Positions 17,041-26,201 of a DNA stretch of 64,000 nt are shown one piece after another. The notes beneath the pieces were generated by a model. It did no database searches and was not told the DNA's origin. It saw only the letters and a program-made list of their open reading frames with translations. Numbering within the stretch: position 1 is the first letter of the stretch; every line of letters begins with the position of its first letter. The position numbers were made by a program, and so were the translations under genes. Origin of the DNA: Paraburkholderia hospita (GTDB lineage: Bacteria; Pseudomonadota; Gammaproteobacteria; Burkholderiales; Burkholderiaceae); the NCBI RefSeq assembly GCF_002902965.1, contig NZ_CP026107.1, forward strand, positions 186,001-250,000, read 5' to 3'.

Positions 17041-17937
17041 ATGTCAATGATCGAAACAACGGGTTCGGACGCGCTTGAGCAACAGGCAGCGCAGCGTCTT
17101 TCCCACCTTGCCTTGATCGATTCACATGCGCATGTATTCGAGCGCGGCCTGCCGCTTGCGCGGCAGCGCCGATATGCGCCCGACTACGATGCGCCACTCG
17201 ATGTCTATCTCGAACAACTCGATGCGCACAATGTGTCGCGCGGCGTGCTGGTGCAGCCCAGCTTTCTCGGCACGGATTGCGACTATCTGCTGGCCGCTTT
17301 GCGACGCGCGCCTGACCGGCTTCGCGGCGTCGCGGTCGTCGAACCGGACTGCGGACTTGAAGCGCTAACGATGATGGCGCGGGCGGGCGTCGTCGGTGTT
17401 CGATTGAACCTCATCGGGCTTCCCGATCTCCCGATCGAAACGAGTCTGACACCGGAAACGCTCGCACATGTTCGTCAGCTGGGATGGCATGTCGAAGTCC
17501 ACGCCGAAGCGGCGCGTCTTGAGCGTATCGTCCTGCCGTTGCTGGATAAAGGCCTGAATGTGGTCGTCGATCATTTCGGCAGGCCGGACCCTGCACTCGG
17601 CGTCGATGACGAGGGCTTTCGTCGACTCCTCGATCTGGCGAGCACAGGCCAGGTGTGGGTCAAGATATCGGCGGCCTATCGAAACTGGAGCTTCGCGGAG
17701 GGTGGGCACTCAACACCTCGCTTTGCACATGATGCTGTTCGACTTCTGACTGAGGCGTTCGGAGTGAATCGCCTGATGTGGGGGAGTGATTGGCCGCATA
17801 CGCAGTTCGAGGCATCTCAGGATTTTGGCCGCACGCTCGACGCCCTGCGGACGCTTCTACCCAATGAAGCAGAGCGAAGGGCCGTCGCGTGTGGCACATC
17901 GGCGAAGTTCTACCGGTTTGATGAACCGACGGTATAG
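17041..17937 (+). CDS. metal-dependent amidohydrolase (Amidohydro_2 family)
   Basis: 298 aa TIM-barrel hydrolase of the group that includes 2-pyrone-4,6-dicarboxylate lactonase and related lactonases. Visible are the metal-binding DSHAHVFE (about 27-34), VRLNLIGLP, HVEVHAEAARL (about 151), VVDHFGRPDP (about 177) and WGSDWPHTQFE (about 247) with the catalytic Asp. Together with two organic-acid transporters and the GntR regulator it probably opens a lactone or cleaves a carboxylated ring product. Substrate unknown. Confidence 0.82.
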   Translation: MSMIETTGSDALEQQAAQRLSHLALIDSHAHVFERGLPLARQRRYAPDYDAPLDVYLEQLDAHNVSRGVLVQPSFLGTDCDYLLAALRRAPDRLRGVAVVEPDCGLEALTMMARAGVVGVRLNLIGLPDLPIETSLTPETLAHVRQLGWHVEVHAEAARLERIVLPLLDKGLNVVVDHFGRPDPALGVDDEGFRRLLDLASTGQVWVKISAAYRNWSFAEGGHSTPRFAHDAVRLLTEAFGVNRLMWGSDWPHTQFEASQDFGRTLDALRTLLPNEAERRAVACGTSAKFYRFDEPTV

Positions 17938-17978
17938 TCGCGCGTTCGATCAGTGGGCGAGCAGTCCGGGACAAGAGT

Positions 17979-18140
17979 GTGCTCGACGAAGGCTTGAAGA
18001 GACTCGCAGCGCAGGGAATTCATGCGACCGGGCACTTCGCGGTTGGTGACCCACTGGACCAGATTCCATTCTTCGCTAGAGACCTGAATGTTGATCTGAT
18101 CATCGTGGGCCATCATCGAACGAGCGTCGCCAGGACATCC
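17979..18140 (+). pseudogene. universal stress protein (UspA) remnant
   Basis: The translation from 17979 reads LDEGLKRLAAQGI and then FAVGDPLDQIPFFARDLN and VDLIIVGHHR, the C-terminal half of a UspA domain. The N-terminal half is missing, and after VGHHR the frame no longer resembles the family (the GxxxR/GS-V end is lost). The 455-base gap between the amidohydrolase and the proline dehydrogenase holds nothing else. Confidence 0.6.
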
Positions 18141-18392
18141 GTGCTACGATCGCTTCCGCTCCCTGAACCGCCGTCCGCGTTTCGCCTTCGTCACATACCG
18201 ACACGACGCAAACACAGCATGTACGCAGCCGCCTGGCCTCCTTGTAAAGCGCGTTGAATAGCCCCGCCGATCGCACCTTGAGTGCGACGCGTGGCGTTCT
18301 GTCCGGACTCGCACCACGCAAGTCTGGTGATGTCGTATCGCCTCGGCCCCGAGTGTCGAGGCTCACACGACCGCACTTTTCGTGAGACCAAC

Positions 18393-19304
18393 ATGCGTAT
18401 TCTCAATACGGTGGCGGCACGCGCCATCCCGCTCGTCCCCCGTTCGCTGATCCGTGAAATCTCGCGTCGCTATATCGCTGGCGCTACCCGGTCGGAGGCG
18501 CTCGTTCGCGTGCGCGCGCTCGACGCAGCGGGATATTGCACGACAATCGATGTACTCGGCGAAACGGCTTCGTCACCGGAAGAAGTACAGTCGATGACGG
18601 GCGAGTACCTGGCGCTTATTGACGCGTTGCACACAGAAAGCCTGCGCGCTGAGTTGTCGATCAAGCCGTCCGCGCTCGGCCTTCTCTTCGACGTGCCCGC
18701 TTGTAAGCAGCAGGTTTCCCGCATCGTTGCGGCGGCTGAGTCGCGTGGCGTGAGCGCTTGCATCGACATGGAAGATGTCAGCTGCACACAGAAAACGCTC
18801 GATCTCTTCGCCGAAATCGAAACGAGAGGCACGGATGTCGGAGTCGCATTGCAGGCGTATCTGAGGCGCACCTACGACGATATCGTGCCGCTAGCAGGTC
18901 GCGGGAGCCGCCTGCGTATCTGTAAAGGCATCTATGCGGAGGCGGACCTTCACCTCGTCGATGGAGCATCGCGCGATCGCGCCGCCATCAACTCGCACTT
19001 TACCCGGCACGTTTGCGACGCCTTGGAGGCGGGCTCGTTCGTTGGCATCGCGACACATGACGAAACGTTGATCGATGCACTTGTCGCGTGGATCGGCCGC
19101 GAGCGGATCGCGCCCAACCGCTTCGAATTCCAGATGCTGCTTGGCGTTTGCGAGCCGTTGCGTGAACGTCTGCGAGCCTACGGATTTCAGGTGCGTGTGT
19201 ACGTGCCCTACGGTCACGACTGGTACGGCTACAGCACGCGGCGCATCAAGGAGAATCCTCGTATCGCAGGGTACATTCTGAAGTCGTTGTTTAGCATGGG
19301 CTAG
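18393..19304 (+). CDS. stand-alone proline dehydrogenase family protein
   Basis: Proline dehydrogenase (PutA N-terminal activity) oxidises L-proline to pyrroline-5-carboxylate with FAD on a TIM barrel. ATG 18393 (MRILNTVAARAIPLVPRSLI) gives 303 aa; the longer frame from 18282 has no similarity. Family signatures are LSIKPSALGLL, CIDMEDVSCTQKTLDLF, RICKGIYAEA, GIATHDETLIDALV, FEFQMLLGVCEPLRERL and the C-terminal YVPYGHDWYGYSTRRIKENP with FAD/proline-binding arginines. Burkholderia housekeeping PutA is a large bifunctional protein, so this monofunctional enzyme is an extra copy. No P5C dehydrogenase gene is adjacent. Confidence 0.85.
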   Translation: MRILNTVAARAIPLVPRSLIREISRRYIAGATRSEALVRVRALDAAGYCTTIDVLGETASSPEEVQSMTGEYLALIDALHTESLRAELSIKPSALGLLFDVPACKQQVSRIVAAAESRGVSACIDMEDVSCTQKTLDLFAEIETRGTDVGVALQAYLRRTYDDIVPLAGRGSRLRICKGIYAEADLHLVDGASRDRAAINSHFTRHVCDALEAGSFVGIATHDETLIDALVAWIGRERIAPNRFEFQMLLGVCEPLRERLRAYGFQVRVYVPYGHDWYGYSTRRIKENPRIAGYILKSLFSMG

Positions 19305-19350
19305 ACGAGGGACGTTCAAGGTAGCGCGCTGTTGCGAGATGCATCGACGT

Positions 19351-19383
19351 AGCCCAACGCGCGCGTGAGGCGCGCGTTGGGCT
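19351..19383. terminator. strong 13-bp hairpin between convergent genes
   Basis: AGCCCAACGCGCG and its exact complement enclose a seven-base loop, 47 bases past the proline dehydrogenase stop and ahead of the convergent MFS gene. The T-run is poor, but the stem is very stable and can serve both directions. Confidence 0.65.
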
Positions 19384-19527
19384 CTATCAGGAAGACATCG
19401 CATGGTCGTTGGCGAAAGGATGACTAGCTGCACGACCTGCAGACCCAATGACGGCTAAACCCCTCCAAACCGATCGTATAGAAAGAGAAGGGGCGAAGGC
19501 CACCTTCAGCTCCGCCAACGAAAGCCT

Positions 19528-20751
19528 TCATTCCACAGCAGTACAAGCTGCATTCACTCTCGCAGGCCGCGCAATAATCGCGACCGTCAGCAACACCGCC
19601 GCCAGCTCACAAACTGCCGCCACCCACCCGAGGCTTCCCACACTGGCATGAGCCAACGTGAGCGCACCGAGCGCGGCTCCTATCGAGAACCCGATGTACA
19701 TGAACGAAGCGTTGAGCGACAACACAATCGATGCGACCTTCACACCGGCGATATCGATCAGTCTTGCCTGCTGCGCCGGATAAAACGCCCAGTGCGCGAC
19801 GCCCCACAGCGCGATAGCAGCGATCACCGGCACGAGCGCGGCGCCCGGCGACAGAAAGCGCGCGCTGATCGACAGTATGGCGAAGGCGAGGCCTGATAGC
19901 GCGATCGTGGGAACGATCACGGCCAGAGGTCCAAACCGGTCGTTTGCTGTGCCACCCGACACGACGCCAATCGCAGCGGCGAGCCCCCACATGAACATCA
20001 CCATGCCGACCTGCGCGCCGGCCAATCCTGTGATTTCAGCGAGAAACGGCGAGAGATAGGTATAAACCGTGTACGCGCCAGTGGCCCAGAGCGTGGTCGT
20101 GAGCAGCGTCGCGAGCACGACAGGTTTGCGCGCGATCGCGATGCGTTCGCGCAGCGTCGCAACCGGAATGCCGGCGCCGATATCGCGCGGCAGGCCGATG
20201 AACAACCCAGCCACCGCGAGTGCCGCCAGTCCCGCGACACCTGCAAAAGTCATGCGCCAGCCGAGCGCATGGCCGATGACGGCGCCAAGGGGAACGCCGA
20301 GCGCGATCGCAATCGTAATGCCGCCGTTCACCACCGCGATTGCGCGGCCGCGCCTTTCGGGCGGCACGATGACGCTCGCCAGCGCGTTCGCGCCCGGCAC
20401 ATAGAGACCGGCGGACAGCGCCAGCAATACCCGGGCGCCCATCAAGGCCCAGAAGGACGGTGCTGCAAAGGCGAGCAGGTTGGAAAGCGCGAAGGCGATC
20501 ATGCTCGCGAGCAGCAACGTCCGCCGGTTCATGCTGCCGCTCAATGCCGTCAGGACAGGGGAACTGAGGCCGTAGGCGAGCGCGAATACTGTCACCAGCT
20601 GTCCTGCCGTTTCGATCGTCACTGACAGATCGGTCGCGAGTCCAGGAAGAAGCGGAGAAATCATGAAGCCTTCCGTTCCGATCGCGAAAGCGCCGAGCGC
20701 CAGCCAGTAAACGGGCGCGGGAAGGGACGAAGTTGTGTAGGTGGGTGTCAT
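19528..20751 (-). CDS. MFS transporter, DHA1 drug-efflux type
   Basis: ATG at 20751 (MTPTYTTSSLPAPVYWLALGAFAIGTEGFMISPLLPGLA) fits the family; the frame to 20814 is extra. 407 aa with 12 helices, the DHA1 motif G.SM..RR after helix 2 (SGSMNRRTLLLAS) and GANALASVIVPPERRGRAIAVVNGGIT. This group exports sugars, arabinose analogues or drugs. A LysR gene lies just upstream on the same strand, and a cluster of CGGACAT motifs lies in the 153-base gap, so LysR control is likely. Confidence 0.82.
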   Translation of the reverse strand: MTPTYTTSSLPAPVYWLALGAFAIGTEGFMISPLLPGLATDLSVTIETAGQLVTVFALAYGLSSPVLTALSGSMNRRTLLLASMIAFALSNLLAFAAPSFWALMGARVLLALSAGLYVPGANALASVIVPPERRGRAIAVVNGGITIAIALGVPLGAVIGHALGWRMTFAGVAGLAALAVAGLFIGLPRDIGAGIPVATLRERIAIARKPVVLATLLTTTLWATGAYTVYTYLSPFLAEITGLAGAQVGMVMFMWGLAAAIGVVSGGTANDRFGPLAVIVPTIALSGLAFAILSISARFLSPGAALVPVIAAIALWGVAHWAFYPAQQARLIDIAGVKVASIVLSLNASFMYIGFSIGAALGALTLAHASVGSLGWVAAVCELAAVLLTVAIIARPARVNAACTAVE

Positions 20752-20771
20752 GTGAGGCCTGGAATCGAGAG

Positions 20772-20786
20772 TCAAGCGTTGCTTGA
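20772..20786. promoter_or_regulatory. TCAAGC-N3-GCTTGA dyad next to the MFS start
   Basis: A perfect 6-3-6 inverted repeat about 20 bases before the MFS start codon. It has the T-N11-A spacing of a LysR half-site box or could be a small leader hairpin. Confidence 0.35.
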
Positions 20787-20804
20787 TTCTGGATCGGCCG
20801 ACAC

Positions 20805-20852
20805 CGGACATCAATGGACTGGCGTTCCGGACATATCGGACATGGATGTCCG
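20805..20852. promoter_or_regulatory. CGGACAT repeat cluster
   Basis: CGGACAT occurs at 20805, 20828 and 20837, and the reverse complement ATGTCCG at 20846. The last pair forms a perfect 7-2-7 palindrome. Four copies of a heptamer in 48 bases between the LysR gene and its putative target MFS gene suggest a multimeric binding site. Confidence 0.5.
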
Positions 20853-20904
20853 TAATCCCGCCGCTGATTACACTTACCGACGAAAGGCACCCGCTCCTGG
20901 TTCG

Positions 20905-21849
20905 TCACGCCGCATAGACAGAAGCCAGCGCCGAAGTCAGTATGCTTCCAACAGGCGGAGTCTTGACATCGACGTCGACCGCAAACTGCTCGTGCGCGAG
21001 ATCGATCATTGCGGTCAGTGCCGGCGTGACGATCGTGTCCTTGTTGCGGATGAAGACGGTCTTCACATGCGCGAACTGCGACGGAAGCGCATGACAATGC
21101 ACGGCATGCCGCGCGCCATGACTCTCCACCACCGATCGCGGCAACAACGTAATCCCCATTCCCGCCGCGACGCACGACATGATTCCATCCAGCGTGCCTA
21201 GCTCCATCACCTGGCCCGGAATGATGCCGGCGTGATAGAACCAGTTTTCGAGTGTCGAACGATAGAAACAGCCCGTCCTGAACGCGAGCACCGTTTGCCC
21301 GGACATCTGCTTCGCGAGCGCAGCAAGCGACTCGAACTCGATACCGCTCACGAGCACCAGCTCTTCTTCGAAGACCTCTTCCTGATGCAGCGACGAACTC
21401 TGATGAAAGCCGCCGACGAACGCACCATCCAGCCGATGACATTCGACCGCCTTGATCAACTCGTTCGTCGTGCCCGTCATCAGCGACAGTTGAACCTGCG
21501 GAAACTGCACGTGATACTTCGCCAGCACTTTCGGCAAACGGATCGCGGCCGTCGTTTCCATCGACCCGAGGCGTAGCAGCCCGCGCGGCGACGCGTTGTC
21601 CAGCAACGCATTGCGGCTTTCGTCCGTCAACTGAAGGATGCGTTGCGCGTAGCCCAGAAAAATCTGCCCCGCCGACGTGAGCACCACGCCGTTTTTCTGC
21701 CGGATGAACAACTGCTGGTTCAGTTCCGATTCGAGCTCCTTGATACGCATCGTCACGTTCGACTGAACGTTGTGGATTTTTTCAGCCGCTGCCGTGAAGC
21801 TGCCGCAATCGGCCACCGCGCAAAACATTCTCAGATGCCTCAGTTCCAT
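20905..21849 (-). CDS. LysR-family regulator (MFS-associated)
   Basis: 314 aa: N-terminal HTH (MELRHLRMFCAVADCGSFTAAAEKIHNVQSNVTMRIKELESELNQQLFIRQ) and an effector domain beginning LRLGSMETTAAIRLPKVL, close to the CysL/PtxR-like LysR group. It lies upstream of the DHA1 transporter on the same strand, 153 bases apart. Likely activator or repressor of that exporter; ligand unknown. Confidence 0.87.
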   Translation of the reverse strand: MELRHLRMFCAVADCGSFTAAAEKIHNVQSNVTMRIKELESELNQQLFIRQKNGVVLTSAGQIFLGYAQRILQLTDESRNALLDNASPRGLLRLGSMETTAAIRLPKVLAKYHVQFPQVQLSLMTGTTNELIKAVECHRLDGAFVGGFHQSSSLHQEEVFEEELVLVSGIEFESLAALAKQMSGQTVLAFRTGCFYRSTLENWFYHAGIIPGQVMELGTLDGIMSCVAAGMGITLLPRSVVESHGARHAVHCHALPSQFAHVKTVFIRNKDTIVTPALTAMIDLAHEQFAVDVDVKTPPVGSILTSALASVYAA

Positions 21850-22145
21850 CGTGCGCCTCGCTGGATCACCTCGGATGATGAAGATTCAGGCTAGCACATC
21901 GCGCCTGATGATTGACTTGCGCACGCGGACACAAACGCGCGCATCGTTGACGCGCTGGAAAAGCCACGGATCTCAGATCGACAGATTTGCGCTGCGCCGC
22001 GGAATTTCGTGCGCCGCAAGCGCGTCGAGCACGTGTGAGCGAAACGCTGCACAATTCCTTGGCGGAGCGAGAATGCAATCGGCCTGATTCTTCACTGCCG
22101 CGTGTCATGCGAACCTGGCCGAGGCAGAAGCGCGCAGGAAACATC

Positions 22146-22514
22146 ATGGTCTGGCTGGCCGACGCAGTGCTCGTGTTGCATGCGCTGATCGTCCTGTTTA
22201 TCGTCGGCGGATTGATTGCGATCTGGGCGGGCGCAGCGTTGGAGCACGTCTGGGTGCGCAATCGCGCTTTCCGCGTGCTGCATCTCGTGGCCATTGGCGT
22301 CGTTGCGATTCTCGCAGCGCTCGACGTGCCGTGCCCGCTCACCGTGCTCGAAGACCGGCTGCGCACGGGCGGCACAGTCGAGCAAGGTTTCGTCCAGCGG
22401 TGGGTGAGCCACTGGCTCTACTACGATTTCCCCGCCTGGATGTTCGCGGTTGCGTATGTGGGGTTCCTGTTGATCGTGGCGATCACATGGCGATGCATTC
22501 CACCGCGCCGTTGA
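22146..22514 (+). CDS. DUF2784-family membrane protein
   Basis: ATG 22146 follows AGGA at 22134-22137 and gives 122 aa with three to four membrane helices. The start LADAVLVLHALIVLFIVGG, the middle DVPCPLTVLEDRLR and the end WLYYDFPAWMFAVAYVGFLL match the DUF2784 pattern (conserved CPLTxLE). Function unknown. It sits alone between a LysR gene and a convergent MFS gene. Confidence 0.75.
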   Translation: MVWLADAVLVLHALIVLFIVGGLIAIWAGAALEHVWVRNRAFRVLHLVAIGVVAILAALDVPCPLTVLEDRLRTGGTVEQGFVQRWVSHWLYYDFPAWMFAVAYVGFLLIVAITWRCIPPRR

Positions 22515-22535
22515 GAGCGGGCGCGCCGCACGCGG

Positions 22536-23702
22536 TCATTCCCGCTGCGCTTCACCCGCCATCTGCGGGCGCACCTGAATCATCACCGACACGCACCCGA
22601 GCGCGAGTCCGACCGTGCACACGCCGGGCCATTGCCATACGCTCCACGCCCAGATGCCCAACGACGACCCGAGCGCGCCGCCCGCAAAGCGGATCGTCAT
22701 GTAGAGCGTGTTGATGCGGCTCATCGCGTCGCTCTTGATGCTCATATTGCGCGCCATGTTCGCGACATGCCCGCTCTGCAATCCCAGATCGAGAACGATC
22801 ACACCGGCGACGAGGCCTGCAATCGTGTTGCCCGTCGCCGCGAGAATCGCAAAGGCCACGACGAAGATGGCGCCGCTTGCCAGCACGACGTGACGCGGGT
22901 TGCGCGTGTCGATCAGCTTGCCCGCCCCCGTCGAAGCCGATGCGCCGACCACGCCGACCAGGCCGAACAGGCCCGCGACCTCGCTGCCGTAGTGCGCGTC
23001 CATCGCGTGCAGATGAAACGCCAGCGTGGCCCAGAACGCGCTGAACGCGGCGAATTGAAGTGCGGCGATCGCCGAGGTCTGGCGAATCAGCGCCTCTTCG
23101 CGAATCAGCGTCCACAGCGAACCCATCAGCCGCCGATACGTGCCCGTGTACGTGGGCTGCGCGCTCGGCAGCGTTCGCGACAGCACGGCGGCCGTGACGA
23201 GCATCGCCGCCGCGGCGACCCAATAGACGACGCGCCAGCCGAAATGCTGCGCAATCGATCCGGATATCGTACGCGACACGAGGATGCCGCACAGCAAGCC
23301 GAACATCACGATGCCGACCGCCTGGCCGCGTTGCTGTGGCCCGGCAAGTTGTGCCGCGAACGGCGTGAGCAACTGCGGCGCGACACTGACGAGTCCGGTC
23401 AGGAAACTGGCCGCGACGAGCCAGTTCAACGTCGGCGACAGCGCGATCGCGGCGAGCGCCACGCTGGCGATGCACAATAGCGTGCGCAGCATCGAACGGC
23501 GTTCGAGCTTATCGCCGAGCGGCACGAACAGCAGCAGTCCGAGCGCATAGCCCGTTTGCGCGGCGACGGATACGGTTCCCGCCTGCCTTTCGCTGGTGTG
23601 AAACGCCAGCGCGAACTCGGCCAGTAAAGGCTGGTTGTAGTAGTTGTTCGCGACCACGACACCCGCCGCGCCCGCCATGAGCCAGAAGATCGAACGTTTC
23701 AT
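22536..23702 (-). CDS. MFS transporter (DHA1-like exporter)
   Basis: ATG at 23702 gives 388 aa (MKRSIFWLMAGAAGVVVANNYYNQPLLAEFA), the N-terminus of a common proteobacterial exporter subfamily; the extra frame to 23762 is not similar. Twelve helices, the motif PLGDKLERRSMLR after helix 2, and SIKSDAMSRINTLYMTIRFAGGALGS in the second half. Divergent from a LysR gene with a palindromic box between them, so expression is probably ligand-induced. Confidence 0.83.
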   Translation of the reverse strand: MKRSIFWLMAGAAGVVVANNYYNQPLLAEFALAFHTSERQAGTVSVAAQTGYALGLLLFVPLGDKLERRSMLRTLLCIASVALAAIALSPTLNWLVAASFLTGLVSVAPQLLTPFAAQLAGPQQRGQAVGIVMFGLLCGILVSRTISGSIAQHFGWRVVYWVAAAAMLVTAAVLSRTLPSAQPTYTGTYRRLMGSLWTLIREEALIRQTSAIAALQFAAFSAFWATLAFHLHAMDAHYGSEVAGLFGLVGVVGASASTGAGKLIDTRNPRHVVLASGAIFVVAFAILAATGNTIAGLVAGVIVLDLGLQSGHVANMARNMSIKSDAMSRINTLYMTIRFAGGALGSSLGIWAWSVWQWPGVCTVGLALGCVSVMIQVRPQMAGEAQRE

Positions 23703-23786
23703 CTGTGTGTGTTCCCGTGGCTTAGCCGCAAGTCGATCAGGCGGCATTATCGTCCCGTTCACAACGAATGTAGACTATTCCGGAAA

Positions 23787-23812
23787 TTGCCGGTATCTAT
23801 CCAAACCGGCAA
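23787..23812. promoter_or_regulatory. LysR box in the divergent promoter
   Basis: TTGCCGGT, ten bases, ACCGGCAA: a perfect dyad with the T-N11-A core expected for LysR proteins. It is about 30 bases upstream of the LysR start and 85 upstream of the MFS start. Confidence 0.6.
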
Positions 23813-23843
23813 GCAGCCTTGCCAAATCCGGAAGAGTCGAATC

Positions 23844-24731
23844 ATGGACCGCTTTGAAGCAATGAGCGTCTACGTGCGGGTCGTGGACGCGGGAAGCCTG
23901 TCGGCCGCCGCGCGCGCGATTCCGATGTCGTTGACCTCGGTCAGCAGGCACATCTCGGCGCTCGAAGCGCAGTTTGGCGCGCAATTGCTTCGGCGCACCA
24001 CGCGCAACCTCGCGATGACGGACGAAGGGCGCATTCTCTACGACCGCGCGAAGGCGATTCTCGGCGAAGTGGACGAGCTTGGCAGCGCGTTGTCGGCGGG
24101 ACGCGGGAAGTTGTCGGGACGGCTGCGGATCGCCGCGCCGAATCTGCTTGGCCGGCTCGTCGTCGCGCCGCTATTGCCGCGCTTTCTCGCGATGCATCCC
24201 GAGTTGGCCGTCGATCTGATGCTCGTCGACCGCGCCGTCAATCTGGTGGAGGAGGGGCTGCATGTCGCCGTGCGCGTTGGCCGGCTGCCGGATTCGAGTC
24301 TCGTTGCGCGCAAGCTCGATGACATCCAGATGGTGGTGTGCGCGGCGCCTTCGTATCTCGCGCAGCGCGGCACGCCTCGCAAGCTCGACGATTTGCGCAA
24401 GCACGATTGCCTCGTTTTCTCGGATGCGCCGGGACCGGTCGAGTGGCGCTTCCAGTCGGGCACGACGCGCACGCGCATCGGCGTGACGGGCCGTCTGTGG
24501 ATGAATAGCCTCGATGCGCTGGTGTCGGCGGCGATCGAGGGCGCGGGCATCGTGCGCGCGCCCGCGTGGCAGGTGGAGGCGCATATCGAGCGAGGCCGCT
24601 TGCAGCCCGTGCTCGACAAGTTTGCGCCGCCTGCTACGCCCGTGCATGTGGTGTTCGAGCGCGCGAAGCTGTCGTCGCCGAAGATCAGGACATTCGTCGA
24701 CTATCTCGTCGATCAATGGGGCCGCGCGTGA
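23844..24731 (+). CDS. LysR-family regulator (divergent MFS)
   Basis: ATG 23844 (MDRFEAMSVYVRVVDAGSLSAAARAIPMSLTSVSRHISALEAQFG) gives 295 aa of the CrgA-like LysR group: HTH at the N-terminus, then LRIAAPNLLGRLVVAPLLPRFL and a substrate-binding-like domain. The open frame back to 23709 is non-homologous leader. Its role is probably to control the divergent exporter through the dyad at 23787-23812 and to regulate itself. Confidence 0.88.
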   Translation: MDRFEAMSVYVRVVDAGSLSAAARAIPMSLTSVSRHISALEAQFGAQLLRRTTRNLAMTDEGRILYDRAKAILGEVDELGSALSAGRGKLSGRLRIAAPNLLGRLVVAPLLPRFLAMHPELAVDLMLVDRAVNLVEEGLHVAVRVGRLPDSSLVARKLDDIQMVVCAAPSYLAQRGTPRKLDDLRKHDCLVFSDAPGPVEWRFQSGTTRTRIGVTGRLWMNSLDALVSAAIEGAGIVRAPAWQVEAHIERGRLQPVLDKFAPPATPVHVVFERAKLSSPKIRTFVDYLVDQWGRA

Positions 24732-24736
24732 ATTGA

Positions 24737-24752
24737 GCCGGCGTGCGCCGGC
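24737..24752. terminator. GCCGGC hairpin between convergent genes
   Basis: GCCGGC-GTGC-GCCGGC in the 26-base gap between the LysR stop and the DapA-like stop. It probably serves both transcripts. Confidence 0.45.
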
Positions 24753-24757
24753 CGCGT

Positions 24758-25639
24758 TCAGACGGTCATGGCGAGTTCCGCGCGCACAGTGCGCAGCGTC
24801 TCGTGCGCGTGCGCGAGTTGCGCGACGAGCGCCGCCGATGCCGCCGTGATCGGCATACGCACTTCATCCGAGATACGGCCTTCGATCGACAGCATGGCCT
24901 TGATGGCCGACGGATTGGGCGCGGAGAACAGCAGCTTGAGCACGGGCTTGAGCCGCTCGAAGATCCGGCGTGCTGTCTCAGCGTCGCCTGCTTGCATGAG
25001 CGACTGAATCTCGATCAGCAGATCCGCGCAGACATGCGCGCTGGCGAGGATGCCGCCGTGCCCGCCCGATGCGAGGCAATCGACGAAAGCGTCGTCGGTG
25101 CCGCACAGCACATTGATGGGCAGCTTGCCCAGCGCGCCGAACCGCTGCGCCACACATGCCTTGATCGCGACGATGTTCTCGTGTTCCGCTAGCCGCGCGA
25201 CGGTGTCGGCTTCGATCGATACGCCCGTGCGATGCGGCACGTCATAGAGCACGATGGGCCGCTCGGTTTCGCGCGCGATCTGTTCGAAATGCCACACGAT
25301 GCCCGCCTGATCGGGACAGACATAGGCTGGCGGCGAGACGAGAAAGCCCGCCACGTCCCATCGCTCGAAGCGCCTGATTTCGCGCACGAACTCGCGCGTG
25401 TCGAAGCCGCCGATGCCGACGAGCACCGGCAAGCGGCCATCGACGACGTCGCTGATCGCCTGCAAGACGGTCACACGCTCGATGTCGGAGAGCAGCGCGG
25501 CCTCGCCTGTCGTGCCGAGCGCGACGATGCCCGCGATGCCGGTGCGCGCGTAATGATCGGTCAGCGTTTGCAGCGCTTCGATATCGACTTCACCCGAACG
25601 AAACGGCGTGACGAGCGGAATCCAGATTCCCGAGTACAT
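24758..25639 (-). CDS. DapA-family lyase/synthase (4-hydroxy-tetrahydrodipicolinate synthase-like)
   Basis: 293 aa TIM barrel that uses a Schiff-base lysine. Seen are GTTGEAALL at 42-50, Tyr106, YDVPHRTG at 132-139 (usually YNVPSRT) and Lys160 in VAIKAC (usually IKE/IKD). True DapA makes a lysine precursor from pyruvate and aspartate semialdehyde, but relatives (NanA, KdgD, hydroxyproline-derived enzymes) keep the same residues. The altered YD and KA positions and a lone 108-aa partner, rather than lysine genes, suggest a specialised or duplicate role. It is downstream of that small gene by 12 bases. Confidence 0.85.
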   Translation of the reverse strand: MYSGIWIPLVTPFRSGEVDIEALQTLTDHYARTGIAGIVALGTTGEAALLSDIERVTVLQAISDVVDGRLPVLVGIGGFDTREFVREIRRFERWDVAGFLVSPPAYVCPDQAGIVWHFEQIARETERPIVLYDVPHRTGVSIEADTVARLAEHENIVAIKACVAQRFGALGKLPINVLCGTDDAFVDCLASGGHGGILASAHVCADLLIEIQSLMQAGDAETARRIFERLKPVLKLLFSAPNPSAIKAMLSIEGRISDEVRMPITAASAALVAQLAHAHETLRTVRAELAMTV

Positions 25640-25651
25640 GTGTTCGCTCCT

Positions 25652-25978
25652 TCACCTGACGATGCGCGTGATGGTGCCGATGGTCGCTTCGGACATCGTT
25701 GCGATCAGCGTGTGAAGCGTGAAATCCAGGTCTTCGGGAGCGATGTTGAAGTGCACGCGCACCTTGTCGTGCAACATATGCGTGTGCGAAATGTAGACGC
25801 CGAGCGGCGAGTGGAGGAGCGTCGCGAGATGGTTGCGAAACGCGTCCGGCGAGGTGCCGGTGAGAAAGATTTCGAGTTGAACGCGCTGAGCGTGCAGCGG
25901 AATGACGTTGGAGCGGAGTTGCGCCGACGGAATATCCGGGACGAAGTCTTGCGGCGCGCGAAGTTGTGCGGAGCCCAT
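25652..25978 (-). CDS. hypothetical protein, 108 aa
   Basis: First gene of a two-gene leftward operon with the DapA-like gene, with a 12-base gap. It has no signal peptide. The core VQLEIFLTGTSPDAFRNHLATLLHSPLGVYISHTHMLHDKVRVHFNI alternates beta and alpha character and contains an HTH-M-LHD His cluster that could bind a metal, but I do not recognise the family. Confidence 0.55.
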   Translation of the reverse strand: MGSAQLRAPQDFVPDIPSAQLRSNVIPLHAQRVQLEIFLTGTSPDAFRNHLATLLHSPLGVYISHTHMLHDKVRVHFNIAPEDLDFTLHTLIATMSEATIGTITRIVR

Positions 25979-26201
25979 GTTCTGGTTGCCACGATTGGCA
26001 GTTGTCGAGATGGACCTAGCGTACTGCGAAGCGCGTAAACGTCGTGTAAAAAGCGCGCGTGTTTGCGCAAACGCGAGGCATCGACATAGCGCGTTTATTG
26101 CGTGGACCGTTGTCTTTACACCGATTTTAGAAGGGGCCCGATACGATCTTCGGGTTTGGCGTCGCAGCGCCGCTGCGTGACGTCATGTCCTGGAGTGAGC
26201 C

